Shown here one piece after another: positions 8,591 through 17,638 of a DNA stretch of 64,000 nucleotides (positions within the stretch are counted from its first letter, which is position 1; each line of letters starts with the position of its first letter). The DNA comes from Moorella sp. E308F (lineage in GTDB: Bacteria > Bacillota > DSM-521 > Neomoorellales > Neomoorellaceae), in the NCBI RefSeq assembly GCF_006538365.1, contig NZ_BJKN01000001.1:248001-312000 (forward strand). Direction: 5' to 3'. Made by a program: the position numbers and the translations under genes. The notes beneath the pieces were generated by a model. That model worked only from the letters and a program-made list of their open reading frames with translations, did no database searches and had not been told where the DNA came from.

Positions 8591-9885
8591 TTTCTATCCC
8601 CTTCCTCCAGCCGCAGCTCAATGGCCCGGGCATGACCTTCCAGGCCTTCGGCCCGGGCCAGGGCCTGGATCAAACTCCCGGCCGCCTTCAGGTAGGCGGG
8701 ACCGGCGGCAATGAGGCTGCTTTTCTTCATAAAAGTAGCGACACTTAAAGGTGAATAAAACCTGGCCGTGCCGCCGGTAGGTAAAACATGGCTGGGCCCG
8801 GCCCAGTAGTCCCCCAGGGGCTCGGAACTGTAAGGCCCCAGGAAAATCGCCCCGGCATTTTCCACCCGGCCCAGCCAGGACCAGGGTTCGGTCACGTACA
8901 GTTCCAGGTGCTCTGGCGCCAGGGCATTGGCCAGCTCCAGGGCGGCCTCCAGATGGGGCACTACCACGGCCGCACCATAATTTGCCAGGGAACGGGCGGC
9001 TATCTCCCGCCGGGGCAGGGTCTCCAGCTGGCGGGCTACTTCCTCTACCACCGCCCGGGCCAGGCCGGCTTCCGGCGTGATCAGGACCGCGCCGGCCAGG
9101 GTGTCGTGCTCGGCCTGGGAGAGAAGGTCGGCCGCCACCCAGTCCGGCCGGGCGTATGCATCAGCAATGACCACGATTTCACTGGGCCCCGCCAGCATAT
9201 CTATATCAACTGCCCCATAGACTTCCTTCTTGGCCAGGGTAACATAAATATTTCCCGGGCCGGCAATCTTATCCACCGGGGCCACTGCTTCCGTCCCGTA
9301 GGCCAGGGCGGCCACGGCCTGGGCCCCGCCCATTTTATAGATCTCCCTTACCCCGGCCTCGGCTGCCGCCACCAGGAGCAGGGGCGGCAGGGTACCGTCC
9401 CGCCGCGGTGGCGTCGCCAGGGCTATTTCCTCAACCCCGGCCACCCGGGCCGGTACGGCGGTCATTAATACCGACGAAGGATAAGCAGCCGTACCGCCGG
9501 GTACGTAAAGGCCCACCCGCTTTAAAGGACGGCAGATCTGGCCCAGGATGGTGCCGCTGGCATCCGCCTCCATCCAGGAACCCCGCAGCTCACGGCGGTG
9601 GTAGGCGGCAATATTATCCCGGGCCTTTTGAATGGCCTCCCGCAGTTCAGGAGTAACGGCTTCATAAGCAGCCTTAATCTCCCCGGTCGTCACGCGAAAA
9701 CCGACCTTTTTTAGATCAACTCCATCCAGCTCGCGGGTGTAACGTTCTACGGCTGCCTGGCCTTCCGCCCTGACAGCGGTAATAATATCCCGTACCCTCG
9801 CGGCTACATCGATCTGGGCCAGCAGCCGGCCGGCCCAGCGGCGCCGCACTTCTTCACCCTCAAGAACAGGTAGCAATCCCGGCAC
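8587..9885 (-). CDS. hisD: histidinol dehydrogenase
   Basis: 432 residues, NAD-dependent zinc enzyme for the last two oxidations of histidine synthesis. Family motifs include YVPGGTAAYPSSVLMTAVPA, GPGNIYVTLAKKEVYG, DMLAGPSEIVVIAD, LLSQAEHD (catalytic Glu-His) and APEHLEL. Its start overlaps hisG by 26 nt. Confidence 0.97.
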   Translation of the reverse strand: MPGLLPVLEGEEVRRRWAGRLLAQIDVAARVRDIITAVRAEGQAAVERYTRELDGVDLKKVGFRVTTGEIKAAYEAVTPELREAIQKARDNIAAYHRRELRGSWMEADASGTILGQICRPLKRVGLYVPGGTAAYPSSVLMTAVPARVAGVEEIALATPPRRDGTLPPLLLVAAAEAGVREIYKMGGAQAVAALAYGTEAVAPVDKIAGPGNIYVTLAKKEVYGAVDIDMLAGPSEIVVIADAYARPDWVAADLLSQAEHDTLAGAVLITPEAGLARAVVEEVARQLETLPRREIAARSLANYGAAVVVPHLEAALELANALAPEHLELYVTEPWSWLGRVENAGAIFLGPYSSEPLGDYWAGPSHVLPTGGTARFYSPLSVATFMKKSSLIAAGPAYLKAAGSLIQALARAEGLEGHARAIELRLEEGDRK

Positions 9886-10546
9886 CCCCTTGAGCAGCCG
9901 CCCGCTTTAAGGCTTCTATTACAGGCCGCAGGCGCTGGTAATTGATCCGGTAACTAACCCGGTTGGCAATCAAACGAGCGGTGGAGGGAAAAATGGGGAC
10001 CACTTCTACCAGGTCATTTTCCCTTAAGGTTCGCCCGGTAGATACAATATCCACAATCAGGTCGGCCAGTCCCACCAGGGGGGCCAGCTCGATATTGCCA
10101 TGGAGCTTGATTATTTCTACCGGCAAGCCTCGCTCCTGGAAAAAGGTTGCTGCTACCCTGGGAAACTTGGTGGCCACCCGGCGGCTACCGGCCAGCAGGT
10201 TTTCCAGGGACCGGCCTGCTTCTTCCCAGCGCTGCCGAGGCGCGGCTACGACAAAACGGCAATAACCAAAACCCAGGTCCACCAGCTCAAAGACATCGGC
10301 CCCGGCCTCCGCCAGGGTATCCTTGCCGACAATCCCCAGATCGGCAGCCCCGTGTTCTACATAGGTCGGCACGTCCGTGGGACGGCAGATGACATAACGC
10401 ACCCGGTCGGCAGGGAAAGCAAAGACCAGCTGCCGTGCTCCGGTGGCCACGCCCTCTACCGGGAGCCCGGCCTTACGCAATAATTGCAAGGCGTCTTCGC
10501 CCAGCTTGCCCTTGGGCAAGGCCAGCGTCAGCAAGTCGGTGACCAT
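9860..10546 (-). CDS. hisG: ATP phosphoribosyltransferase, short form catalytic subunit
   Basis: 228 residues, the short form that lacks the regulatory ACT-like domain. LTLALPKGKLGEDAL opens the enzyme, and DLIVDIVSTGRTLRENDLV contains the PRPP-binding loop. Short HisG is active only with HisZ, which is encoded immediately upstream, consistent with a hetero-octameric feedback-inhibited complex at the first committed step. Confidence 0.96.
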   Translation of the reverse strand: MVTDLLTLALPKGKLGEDALQLLRKAGLPVEGVATGARQLVFAFPADRVRYVICRPTDVPTYVEHGAADLGIVGKDTLAEAGADVFELVDLGFGYCRFVVAAPRQRWEEAGRSLENLLAGSRRVATKFPRVAATFFQERGLPVEIIKLHGNIELAPLVGLADLIVDIVSTGRTLRENDLVEVVPIFPSTARLIANRVSYRINYQRLRPVIEALKRAAAQGGAGIATCS

Positions 10547-10572
10547 TTAAAAGTTCCTCCGAAAATCTTAAG

Positions 10573-11748
10573 CTAATCCACCCAAACCAGGGCCAACCCC
10601 CGGGCGGCGGCCCGGGCTGCTGCTTCCTGGCGGTTTTGACTTCCCCCATCTATAATTACCATTACCCCCGGCCGGCGCAATTCTCGTGCCCGGCGCAAAA
10701 CAGCCGCCAGGTCCCGGCCGGCCACCAGGTAACCACCCTGCCCGCCTCCCTGCCCTTCGCCCCGGGCCATGAGCACCCGCTCCAGTCCCAGGGCAAAGCC
10801 GGTGGCTGGGCAGGGGTAACCAAACTGGCCCACCAGGCCATCGTAGCGCCCGCCGCCGCAGACGGGTACTCCCAGGCCCGGTACATAACCTTCAAAAACG
10901 ATACCGGTGTAATAATCAAAATCCCGTAAAATACCCAGGTCAATGAAGAGCCACTTTTCCAGCCCGTAAGCTGTCAGCGCCTGCCATACTTCTTCCAGGC
11001 CGGCCAGGGCAGCGGCTGCTCCGGTCTGGATAAAATTGGCCCGGGCTTCCTCCAGGGCCTCTTTACCGCCATGTAAAGTGGCGAGGAGTTCCAGCTGCCG
11101 CCTCTTCAACCCCGTAAGACTATACTCGTCGACAAGCCGCTCCAGCCCCACCAGGTCCTTGCCGGCCAGGGCTACTTTAATCCTCGCCACCGCCTCCCGG
11201 GGCAGGTCCAGGTCCTGGAGTACGCCCTTGGTGACGGCCACCTGGCCAATGCCTAAACGAAAGTCCTTCAAGCCGGCCTTTAACAAGGTTTCTACCGCCA
11301 GGGCAATAATCTCCCCATCGGCCGCCACACCCCCGGCACCGATGAGTTCCACCCCGGCCTGGTGAAATTCCCGCAGGCGCCCGGCCTGGGGTTCTTCATA
11401 GCGAAATACCCTGGCGCTGTAACACAGGCGTAACGGTAAGGCCTCACGCCGTAACGATGTAGCCACCAGGCGGGCAATAGGGGCCGTCATCTCCGGCCGT
11501 AAGGCGAGAACCCGTCCCTCGCGGTCGATAAATTTGTAGAGGCTCCCTTCATCCCCAGCGGGAGAGCCGGCCTGAAAAGTTTCCACAAATTCAAAAGTCG
11601 GGGTCAGCACTTCCTGGTAACCCCAACTTTGAAAGAAAGCCACCAGTTCCTGCTCCAGTTCCCTGAGGGCAGCTGCCTCTGCCGGCAGCAGGTCCCGCAC
11701 CCCCGCCGGTACCTGGAGATTATTCCAGTTGCCGGCCACTACCTTCAC
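10573..11748 (-). CDS. hisZ: ATP phosphoribosyltransferase regulatory subunit
   Basis: 391 residues, a catalytically inactive paralogue of histidyl-tRNA synthetase. Class II motifs remain: PAGVRDLLPAEAAALRELE, LRPEMTAPIARLVAT, and RYDGLVGQFG. It binds histidine and regulates HisG. Length and the neighbouring short hisG separate it from a true HisRS. It is the first gene of the his transcription unit, directly downstream of the promoter and tandem repeat at 11766-11811. Confidence 0.94.
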   Translation of the reverse strand: MKVVAGNWNNLQVPAGVRDLLPAEAAALRELEQELVAFFQSWGYQEVLTPTFEFVETFQAGSPAGDEGSLYKFIDREGRVLALRPEMTAPIARLVATSLRREALPLRLCYSARVFRYEEPQAGRLREFHQAGVELIGAGGVAADGEIIALAVETLLKAGLKDFRLGIGQVAVTKGVLQDLDLPREAVARIKVALAGKDLVGLERLVDEYSLTGLKRRQLELLATLHGGKEALEEARANFIQTGAAAALAGLEEVWQALTAYGLEKWLFIDLGILRDFDYYTGIVFEGYVPGLGVPVCGGGRYDGLVGQFGYPCPATGFALGLERVLMARGEGQGGGQGGYLVAGRDLAAVLRRARELRRPGVMVIIDGGSQNRQEAAARAAARGLALVWVD

Positions 11749-11765
11749 TCCATTGCTTTATCATG

Positions 11766-11781
11766 TTAACGTATTAACGTA
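11766..11781. promoter_or_regulatory. tandem 8-bp repeat, putative his operator
   Basis: TTAACGTA occurs twice head to tail (11766-11773 and 11774-11781), right at the start-site side of the -10 box of the hisZ promoter. A repressor bound here would block initiation. The neighbouring YerC/TrpR-like protein is the obvious candidate binder; this is inference. Confidence 0.5.
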
Positions 11782-11811
11782 ATAATAGCACAGGGAACGA
11801 CCTCTTGACAA
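11782..11811 (-). promoter_or_regulatory. sigma-A-like promoter of the his operon
   Basis: On the minus strand TTGTCA (11811-11806) and TATTAT (11787-11782) are 18 nt apart. They lie about 40 nt upstream of the hisZ start, in the 140-nt gap after yerC. The leader is short, leaving no room for a T-box. Confidence 0.6.
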
Positions 11812-11888
11812 AAACCGCCAGCCACGTCCAGAGGCCGGCAAGTCTGATTAAACCTCTTTATCTCCAGCCGGTTATCCATGGCGTCAAA

Positions 11889-12185
11889 TTACTCCCTTTT
11901 ATCCAGGCGATCCAGGATGAGGTTGTAGCCGTCGGCGCCATAGTTTAAAAAACGCTTGACCCGGCTGATGGTGGCTGTACTGGCCCCTGTAGCGGCGGCA
12001 ATGGCCGCATAGGTAACCCCCTGGCGTAAGTAGCGGGCTACGGCCAGGCGCTGGGCCATGGCCTTGATTTCAGCGGTAGTACACAGGTCTTCAAAGAAGC
12101 GGTAGCATTCATCCAGGTTCTCCAGGGCTAAAATAGCGCGGAACAGTTCATCAACCTGGGGGTCCTGCAACTTATCCCGGCCCAT
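11889..12185 (-). CDS. YerC/YecD-family TrpR-like DNA-binding protein
   Basis: 98 residues. The C-terminal half is a TrpR-type helix-turn-helix: GVTYAAIAAATGASTATISR followed by VKRFLNYG. The N-terminal half (QVDELFRAILALENLDECYRFFEDLCT) is the typical YerC helical part. It is co-directional with and just upstream of hisZ, and the intervening gap holds a tandem repeat over the his promoter. Related TrpR-family proteins have been proposed as histidine regulators (HisR), so control of this operon is a reasonable inference. Confidence 0.88.
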   Translation of the reverse strand: MGRDKLQDPQVDELFRAILALENLDECYRFFEDLCTTAEIKAMAQRLAVARYLRQGVTYAAIAAATGASTATISRVKRFLNYGADGYNLILDRLDKRE

Positions 12186-12207
12186 AGCATACCCTCCCCC
12201 TATATCA

Positions 12208-12235
12208 TGTGAGAGGTGGGAAGTGAGAGGTGAGA
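12208..12235. repeat. degenerate heptanucleotide tandem repeat
   Basis: Four consecutive 7-nt units of the pattern RGTGRGA (TGTGAGA, GGTGGGA, AGTGAGA, GGTGAGA) lie just upstream of the yerC start. This is a short simple repeat in the spacer between yerC and the germination operon, with no evident role. Confidence 0.6.
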
Positions 12236-12297
12236 AGTCAACAAGTTTAGCTTTCTATGCGATAATTAAAAACTTCGCCATGCACCTGGTTTTTCCT

Positions 12298-12525
12298 TCA
12301 ACCAATCAACCTGGTCAGCCACTCTGTCACCGGGCCAAAAACCCGGGCTAAAAGTTTTGCCGGGTTGGGGACAGGTAAATTTAAAGCCAGGGCCAGGCTT
12401 AAAGCCAGACCCAGGGACCAGACGATACCCATGACGGTCAGTTCCCGCCAGTACTTTTTCTCCCAGAGCTTCGGAGCATCCAGGTAAGCGATGACCAGGA
12501 AAGCCAGGATAATTAAAATGAGCAT
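12298..12525 (-). CDS. small membrane protein of the germination operon
   Basis: About 75 residues with two hydrophobic segments (MLILIILAFLVIAYL and MGIVWSLGLALSLALAL) separated by a charged loop DAPKLWEKKYWREL. The ATG at 12525 follows AGGAGTGATGGA and lies 10 nt after the gerC stop, so it is translated as the fourth gene of the gerABC unit. A longer in-frame start inside gerC is unlikely. Function unknown; the position suggests an accessory germinant-receptor subunit. Confidence 0.75.
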   Translation of the reverse strand: MLILIILAFLVIAYLDAPKLWEKKYWRELTVMGIVWSLGLALSLALALNLPVPNPAKLLARVFGPVTEWLTRLIG

Positions 12526-12535
12526 TCCATCACTC

Positions 12536-13963
12536 CTACCTGGTACTGCCCTGAGTGGCGCCCTTGCCGCCAATATCCAGGGTTTTACCTGGTGTCCTGT
12601 TGGTCATTCCCAGCCGGTTCAGATACAAATCCACCTTAACCTGGATTTTAGCACGGGTAAACTCTTCGTTCCAGCGGTCCTGGACCTGGCGCCAGTAGCG
12701 AACGTTGCTGCGGTGCAGGGTTTCGCCAAGACCAAAGATGTCCGCCCGGATTTCCTGCTGGGCCTTATGCACGGCAGCCAGGACCCGCTCTTCCACGGCC
12801 CTGTTGACAGCCTCCTGAATGGCCAGCAAATGTTCCGACCGGTCGGGGTTCAGGCTAACTGTAGCTTCCGTTAAGTCACAGTTGCCCCGGATTTCTACGT
12901 TAAAAGTTACCTGGCTGCCTTCAACCCGGGGTTTAACCTCCGTAGAGGCGCGGTGAAAAATCACCGAGGCCTGGCCCTGGGTTCTGGCCCGGGCTTGATT
13001 CTGGGAAGGGTTTTGCCCCTGCCCCTCTACCGGCCCGGCAGGCTGTCCCTGCCCCTGGTCCGGTGTAATAGTTTGACCCCTTTTCTGCCCCTGCTCCTGC
13101 CCCGGGAAATTACCCCCGGTCGGTATTGACAAAGTTACGGTAATAACCCCCTCCCTTACTTCCCCCCGCAGCCACATGAGGCCGTTGATCTCCCTTTCAT
13201 CCAGCCAGCTGATTAAACGGTCATCGCGGAAAGCCCCGGCACCTTTAATGACTACGGCCTCGGGTTGGTTCTTTTTCCCCTCCTCCTTGTTACCGCCCTT
13301 CTGGCCCTTATCATCATCACCGCCTCTCGCCTCGCGGCTTTCCTGCTCCGGCGTCGGCGTCATTACCACCAGGGGCAGGGCGGGGTTATCTCCCGGCGCC
13401 TCCCACATGGCAAGAAGATCCTTTAGTTCCACTTTAAAGGTGGTCCGGTTGCGCAAAATACCGGTTAAAATCGTCCCGGGCATTAATTCAATGCCCGGCG
13501 GCACTTCCAGTACTTTACGGGCTTCGCCCCGGGTAATCAATACCGGTGTCGTCAGCCGCATCTGGCGCTCGCGGGTAAAGAGGTCCAGGTAATGAAGCCC
13601 CTGCCGGGCCAGCTCCTCACCAAGAATCAACACCCGGTTCTGGGCCCATAAAAGACGCCGCGGCACCAAACTTTCCAGCCGCCGGGTTGCCTGGGCAAAG
13701 TCGCTGCCGGTGGCGCTGATAACTTCCCCTACTTTATCCGGTTCCCCACCGCCACCACCACCCATGGACGGCCCGCCAGCTATGGCCCGGGGGATAACTA
13801 TATAAACGCTCAGGCGTACCAGGTCCCCTGGGGCGGCATCCAGAGCCACGGCCATGACAATGGCCAGCTCTTCAATCTCATGACGGCTCCAGCAGCCCGC
13901 AAGCACGGGTAACATAAGAGCCAGTAAAAGAAGGGCCAGGGTTAAACGCAGCCGGGCCTTCAT
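12536..13963 (-). CDS. gerC: spore germination receptor lipoprotein, Ger(x)C family
   Basis: 475 residues. A lipoprotein signal ends at LAGC with lipidated Cys24, followed by WSRHEIEELAIVMAVALD as in GerC proteins. The middle contains a long Gln/Gly/Pro-rich insertion (around PDQGQGQPAGPVEGQGQ), absent from typical members. The conserved C-terminal domain resumes around EVKPRVEGSQVTFNVEIRG. It forms the outer-surface subunit of a nutrient germinant receptor with GerA and GerB in the inner spore membrane. Its start overlaps the gerB stop by 4 nt. Confidence 0.9.
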   Translation of the reverse strand: MKARLRLTLALLLLALMLPVLAGCWSRHEIEELAIVMAVALDAAPGDLVRLSVYIVIPRAIAGGPSMGGGGGGEPDKVGEVISATGSDFAQATRRLESLVPRRLLWAQNRVLILGEELARQGLHYLDLFTRERQMRLTTPVLITRGEARKVLEVPPGIELMPGTILTGILRNRTTFKVELKDLLAMWEAPGDNPALPLVVMTPTPEQESREARGGDDDKGQKGGNKEEGKKNQPEAVVIKGAGAFRDDRLISWLDEREINGLMWLRGEVREGVITVTLSIPTGGNFPGQEQGQKRGQTITPDQGQGQPAGPVEGQGQNPSQNQARARTQGQASVIFHRASTEVKPRVEGSQVTFNVEIRGNCDLTEATVSLNPDRSEHLLAIQEAVNRAVEERVLAAVHKAQQEIRADIFGLGETLHRSNVRYWRQVQDRWNEEFTRAKIQVKVDLYLNRLGMTNRTPGKTLDIGGKGATQGSTR

Positions 13964-15057
13964 ATCCCCGTCCTCCTTTTACCTCGAAGCCAGGCCATTA
14001 TGAGCAAAAATAAGGGTAAAATAAGCTGCCAGGTCAGGGTCCACCCTGGTTCTACCATGAGGAGATCGTGGCGGATCTCGCTGATGTTCCGGTAAAGGAG
14101 GGCCGCTACGGCAACATTTAACGCCCCCAGGGGGGCAACCAGGGGTCGGTACTCCTTGAGCCCGGTGACGGTGGCCAAGCCCAGGGCCACTACATAGAGG
14201 TTAAGGGTTATTTTGATAAATACCCCCCCTACCCAGATGGCCAGGAACAGGGCTTCGATGCGCTCAAAAAACTGACCCAAAGAGACCACCCGCGCCAGGG
14301 CGTAAGCGGCAAAGGTCAGGCGGGCAGCTTCGCAGCAGCCGAAGACAAGAATGGTGCCCATAGTCACCAGGCTGAGGAAAAAGGCTATCCCCAGCAGCCC
14401 GCTGACCAGGCTGGCTCTCAGGGCTCGAGGCGGGTTAACGAAGGCACCGAAAGTAGCCAGGATGAATATCTGGCCCAGAAAGCTCCAGGTCACCAGGGCA
14501 CCCCCCAGAACCGGCCGGAAGCCGTTTTCCAGGACGGGCAAGAGATTGCGGGGCGCCATTTCCGGAGTGGCAAAAAGGAGGACGATGGCAATAAAGGCCA
14601 CCATCAGAGGCAGGATAAAGTCCGTGCACCTGGCGATGACCTCCAGACCGTTGCGGGCGGCATAGACGGCCACGGCGACGATACTGAGGCTGAAGAATAA
14701 AGCCGGCGTTTCCGGCATAACCGCCGTGACCAGGAACTCGCTGAACTCCCGGATGACTACCGCATCCAGCAGGAAAAAGGCCAGGACAAAGATAAAGGCT
14801 ACTATTTTACCCGCCACAGGGCCTAAAATCAGCTCGCAGTACTGGAAAAGGGTATGGTGGGGGAAACGCTGGGCCAGCAGGTAGACAACCAGCGCCACTG
14901 CGGCGGCAGCCAGGGTGGCCACTATGACCGACAACCAGGCGTCCTGGTGCGCCCGCAAAGCCAGCAAAGCCGGCAAAAAAAGGATGGCTGTAGGCAGGAT
15001 GGCAAACCACAGCATGACCGCCGCCTGGCGGGGACTGATATAGCCTTCTTCCCGCAT
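13960..15057 (-). CDS. gerB: spore germination receptor permease subunit, GerB family
   Basis: 365 residues and about ten transmembrane helices, an APC-superfamily transporter fold. It begins MREEGYISPRQAAVMLWFAI and contains LVTWSFLGQIFILATFGAFV. As GerB it would bind the nutrient germinant. It starts right after the gerA stop and overlaps gerC, consistent with one polycistronic receptor operon expressed in the forespore. Confidence 0.93.
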   Translation of the reverse strand: MREEGYISPRQAAVMLWFAILPTAILFLPALLALRAHQDAWLSVIVATLAAAAVALVVYLLAQRFPHHTLFQYCELILGPVAGKIVAFIFVLAFFLLDAVVIREFSEFLVTAVMPETPALFFSLSIVAVAVYAARNGLEVIARCTDFILPLMVAFIAIVLLFATPEMAPRNLLPVLENGFRPVLGGALVTWSFLGQIFILATFGAFVNPPRALRASLVSGLLGIAFFLSLVTMGTILVFGCCEAARLTFAAYALARVVSLGQFFERIEALFLAIWVGGVFIKITLNLYVVALGLATVTGLKEYRPLVAPLGALNVAVAALLYRNISEIRHDLLMVEPGWTLTWQLILPLFLLIMAWLRGKRRTGI

Positions 15058-15059
15058 CT

Positions 15060-16721
15060 TCAGGACCGGCCCTCCTCCGGCGGGGGATTGGAGCTGGCTG
15101 GCGGGGTGGGCTTTAGCCCGGCTCCCTGACGCACCGGATCGCGATAACCGATCTGGCTGGGCCGGGAGTTCATGGCCCAGCGTGGTGTTCGGATCAGGAC
15201 GTCTTTAAAATCGCTAAAATTCCAGGGGGTGACGGGCGCCAGGTAGGGTACCCCGAAGGAACGTAAGGTATTAAGATGTACCAAGATGGCCAGCAACCCC
15301 AGCATAATACCGTAAAAGCCCAGGGTGCCGGCCAGGACGAGCATGATAAAACGCAGGAGGCGCAGGGTGATGGCCATGGCGAAGGACGGGAGGGCAAAAG
15401 AGCTGATCCCCGTCAGGGCTACGACAATTACCATGGCTGGGGACACCAGGCCGGCGCTCACAGCCGCTTCCCCAATAACCAAAGCCCCAACAATGCTTAC
15501 CGCCTGGCCAACTTGCCTTGGCAGGCGCACGCCGGCTTCCCGCAGGAGTTCAAAACTAAGTTCCATGATCAACGCTTCTACTACAGCCGGGAAAGGTATG
15601 CCTTCCCGCTGTGAGGCCAGCCTTATCAGGAGGTTGGTAGGTAACATTTCCTGATGAAAAGTGCTGGCAGCTACATAGAAAGCCGGCAGGAGCAGGGCTA
15701 CATTCAGGGCGATAAAACGACCCAGCCGCAGGAAACTGGAAAGGTAATAGCGTTCATAGTAGTCTTCACTGGACTGGATAAACTGGATAAAAAGGGTCGG
15801 TACGATGAGGGCAAAGGGAGTATTATCCACCAGGATGCCCACCCGGCCTTCCAGCAGGGCGGCCACCACCTTGTCCGGCCGTTCCGTATGGTCGATCTGG
15901 GGAAAGGGGGAAGTAGGGTTATCTTCTATAAGTTCCTCAATGTAGGCGCTTTCCAGGATACCATCAATTTGAATCCGCTCCAGCCGCTGGCGCACTTCCC
16001 GGACTACCGCCGGGTCGGCCAGGTCTTCTATATAGGTGATGACAATATTAGTCATGGTATAGCGGCCCAGGCAAACAAGTTCCATTTTGAGGGACGGAGT
16101 TTTCAACCTGCGCCGGAGGAGGGCGGTATTAGTGCGTAAGCTCTCAATGAAGCTTTCCCGTGGGCCCCGGACCACGCTCTCGGTAATGGGATCATCAATA
16201 GCACGGTGTTCCCAGGAACGGGTGCTTAAGGCCAGGCCTTTATTATACCCATCCAGGAGCAGGACCGTATCCCCGTCCAGGACGTGTTTAACCACGGCCC
16301 CCATGTTATCAACTACGGCCACATCCGTCATGGGCATGACGGTTTCCATAACCGCGGCCAGGTCCCGGGTTTTGTCTGCCAGGTCCCGGGCCAGCTGCGG
16401 AGGTGCCTGCTGCAGGGTGCGCATCAGGGTATCTTCAATGAGCTTTTTGTCGGCCAGGCCGTCGATATAAAAAAGGGCTGCTTTAATAGCCTGGCCGAGG
16501 TAAAAATCGCGGTTGACGACATCGCTGCATTTGGCAAAGATTCTCTGCAGCTGTTCCAGGTTGAGCTTCAGTTCGGCAGTGAGCTGGTATTCCTCCAGGG
16601 GCGGGTAAGGTGCCTTTTGAGCCTTACTACCCTTGGAATGACCCTTGTTATCCTGCTTTCCTGAAGGCTGCCGGCGGCGGAAAAGAGCCGCCCTTAAGGG
16701 CTTGCGGTAAGGACCGGGCAA
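15060..16721 (-). CDS. gerA: spore germination receptor subunit, GerA family
   Basis: 553 residues from a TTG at 16721, chosen because AAAGGAGGGAGGAACT directly precedes it. The frame stays open further upstream but would run into the divergent flavoprotein gene. The hydrophilic N-terminal domain (about 60-310) includes VVDNMGAVVKHVLDGDTVLL and RGPRESFIESLRTNTALLRRR, the classic GerA signature. The C-terminal part has about five membrane helices (EALIMELSFELLREAGVRLP). With GerB and GerC it forms a germinant-gated receptor. Confidence 0.93.
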   Translation of the reverse strand: MPGPYRKPLRAALFRRRQPSGKQDNKGHSKGSKAQKAPYPPLEEYQLTAELKLNLEQLQRIFAKCSDVVNRDFYLGQAIKAALFYIDGLADKKLIEDTLMRTLQQAPPQLARDLADKTRDLAAVMETVMPMTDVAVVDNMGAVVKHVLDGDTVLLLDGYNKGLALSTRSWEHRAIDDPITESVVRGPRESFIESLRTNTALLRRRLKTPSLKMELVCLGRYTMTNIVITYIEDLADPAVVREVRQRLERIQIDGILESAYIEELIEDNPTSPFPQIDHTERPDKVVAALLEGRVGILVDNTPFALIVPTLFIQFIQSSEDYYERYYLSSFLRLGRFIALNVALLLPAFYVAASTFHQEMLPTNLLIRLASQREGIPFPAVVEALIMELSFELLREAGVRLPRQVGQAVSIVGALVIGEAAVSAGLVSPAMVIVVALTGISSFALPSFAMAITLRLLRFIMLVLAGTLGFYGIMLGLLAILVHLNTLRSFGVPYLAPVTPWNFSDFKDVLIRTPRWAMNSRPSQIGYRDPVRQGAGLKPTPPASSNPPPEEGRS

Positions 16722-16931
16722 AGTTCCTCCCTCCTTTAAGTGGAAGCCGGTTAATACCAGCACTGGATAGCTTTTACCGGGGGAGGAAACATTATGCATA
16801 AGTCGCCGCATCTCGATTGGGCAGCTAGAGATATGCGGTTTGAAATTGGCCTGTTTAAAAATGACTAAAAGCGCCAGTTTTGGCTCACACTGACTGTAAG
16901 GACAATGTGTTTTGATGGGGAGTTGATTTTT

Positions 16932-17552
16932 TTGGCCGGTGAGACAAAGATTTTGGTGGTTTTCTACAGCCTCTACGGTAATACGGCTAAACTTGCCCGG
17001 GCTGTAGGGGCCGGGGTTACAGAAATACCCGGCTGCACTGCCATCTTGAAGCGGGTCCCGGAAACCATGCCGCGGGAAACCCTGCAGCAGCTTGAGAAAT
17101 CGGCGGCTTATCAAAAGGCCCAGGAGGAAATGAAGGACATTTCCATAGCCACCCTGGAAGACCTCCAGGATGTCGATGGGGTAATCTTCGGCAGCCCCAG
17201 CCACTTTGGTAATGCCGCGGCCCAGTTAAAACAATTTATCGATGCTACTGTTCCTTTATGGGGTAAAGGTCAACTGGCCGGTAAAGTTGGGGGTGTCTTC
17301 TGTACCTCGGGTAGCATTCACGGGGGTAACGAAGCTACTCTTATTTCCATGCTCCTGCCCCTGCTCCATCACGGCATGATTATCGTCGGCCGGACCTATG
17401 AAGATTTTAGCCTGGTCAACGCCGGAACTCCCTACGGAGCTTCCGCCACCTCCGGTCCCAACCATGACCAGCCGCCCACGGACCAGGACCAGGTCATCGC
17501 CCGTTCCCTGGGTAAACGTATTGCCACGGTGGCTCAGAAGCTAAAGGGGTAG
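16932..17552 (+). CDS. wrbA: WrbA-like NAD(P)H:quinone oxidoreductase / flavodoxin-fold protein
   Basis: 206 residues. The flavodoxin FMN-binding loop SLYGNTAKLA follows the first strand KILVVFY. VIFGSPSHFGNAAAQLKQFID and the STSGSIHGGNE-like segment CTSGSIHGGNEATL bind FMN and match WrbA. These enzymes reduce quinones by two electrons and protect against oxidative stress. The TTG at 16932 is preferred since GGGGAG lies 9 nt upstream. It stands alone, divergent from gerA and followed by a terminator. Confidence 0.88.
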   Translation: MAGETKILVVFYSLYGNTAKLARAVGAGVTEIPGCTAILKRVPETMPRETLQQLEKSAAYQKAQEEMKDISIATLEDLQDVDGVIFGSPSHFGNAAAQLKQFIDATVPLWGKGQLAGKVGGVFCTSGSIHGGNEATLISMLLPLLHHGMIIVGRTYEDFSLVNAGTPYGASATSGPNHDQPPTDQDQVIARSLGKRIATVAQKLKG

Positions 17553-17599
17553 TCATTCTTCGCACCATGCAGGCGAATATCCGGATAAAATGCAATAAG

Positions 17600-17632
17600 C
17601 CCGGCAAATCAATTGCCGGGTGCTTATTTTAT
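17600..17632. terminator. terminator between wrbA and purD
   Basis: CCCGGCAA (17600-17607) pairs with TTGCCGGG (17613-17620), followed by TGCTTATTTT. It lies between convergent genes and probably works for both. Confidence 0.75.
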
Positions 17633-17638
17633 AGCGAT

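Noticed and set aside
11749-11888. Histidine T-box leader before hisZ
   Set aside because: The spacer is only 140 nt, has no T-box core sequence, and already contains a full promoter close to hisZ.
16722-16904. Forespore sigma-G promoter for gerABC
   Set aside because: CATAATG occurs on the minus strand, but no matching -35 element lies at the proper distance.
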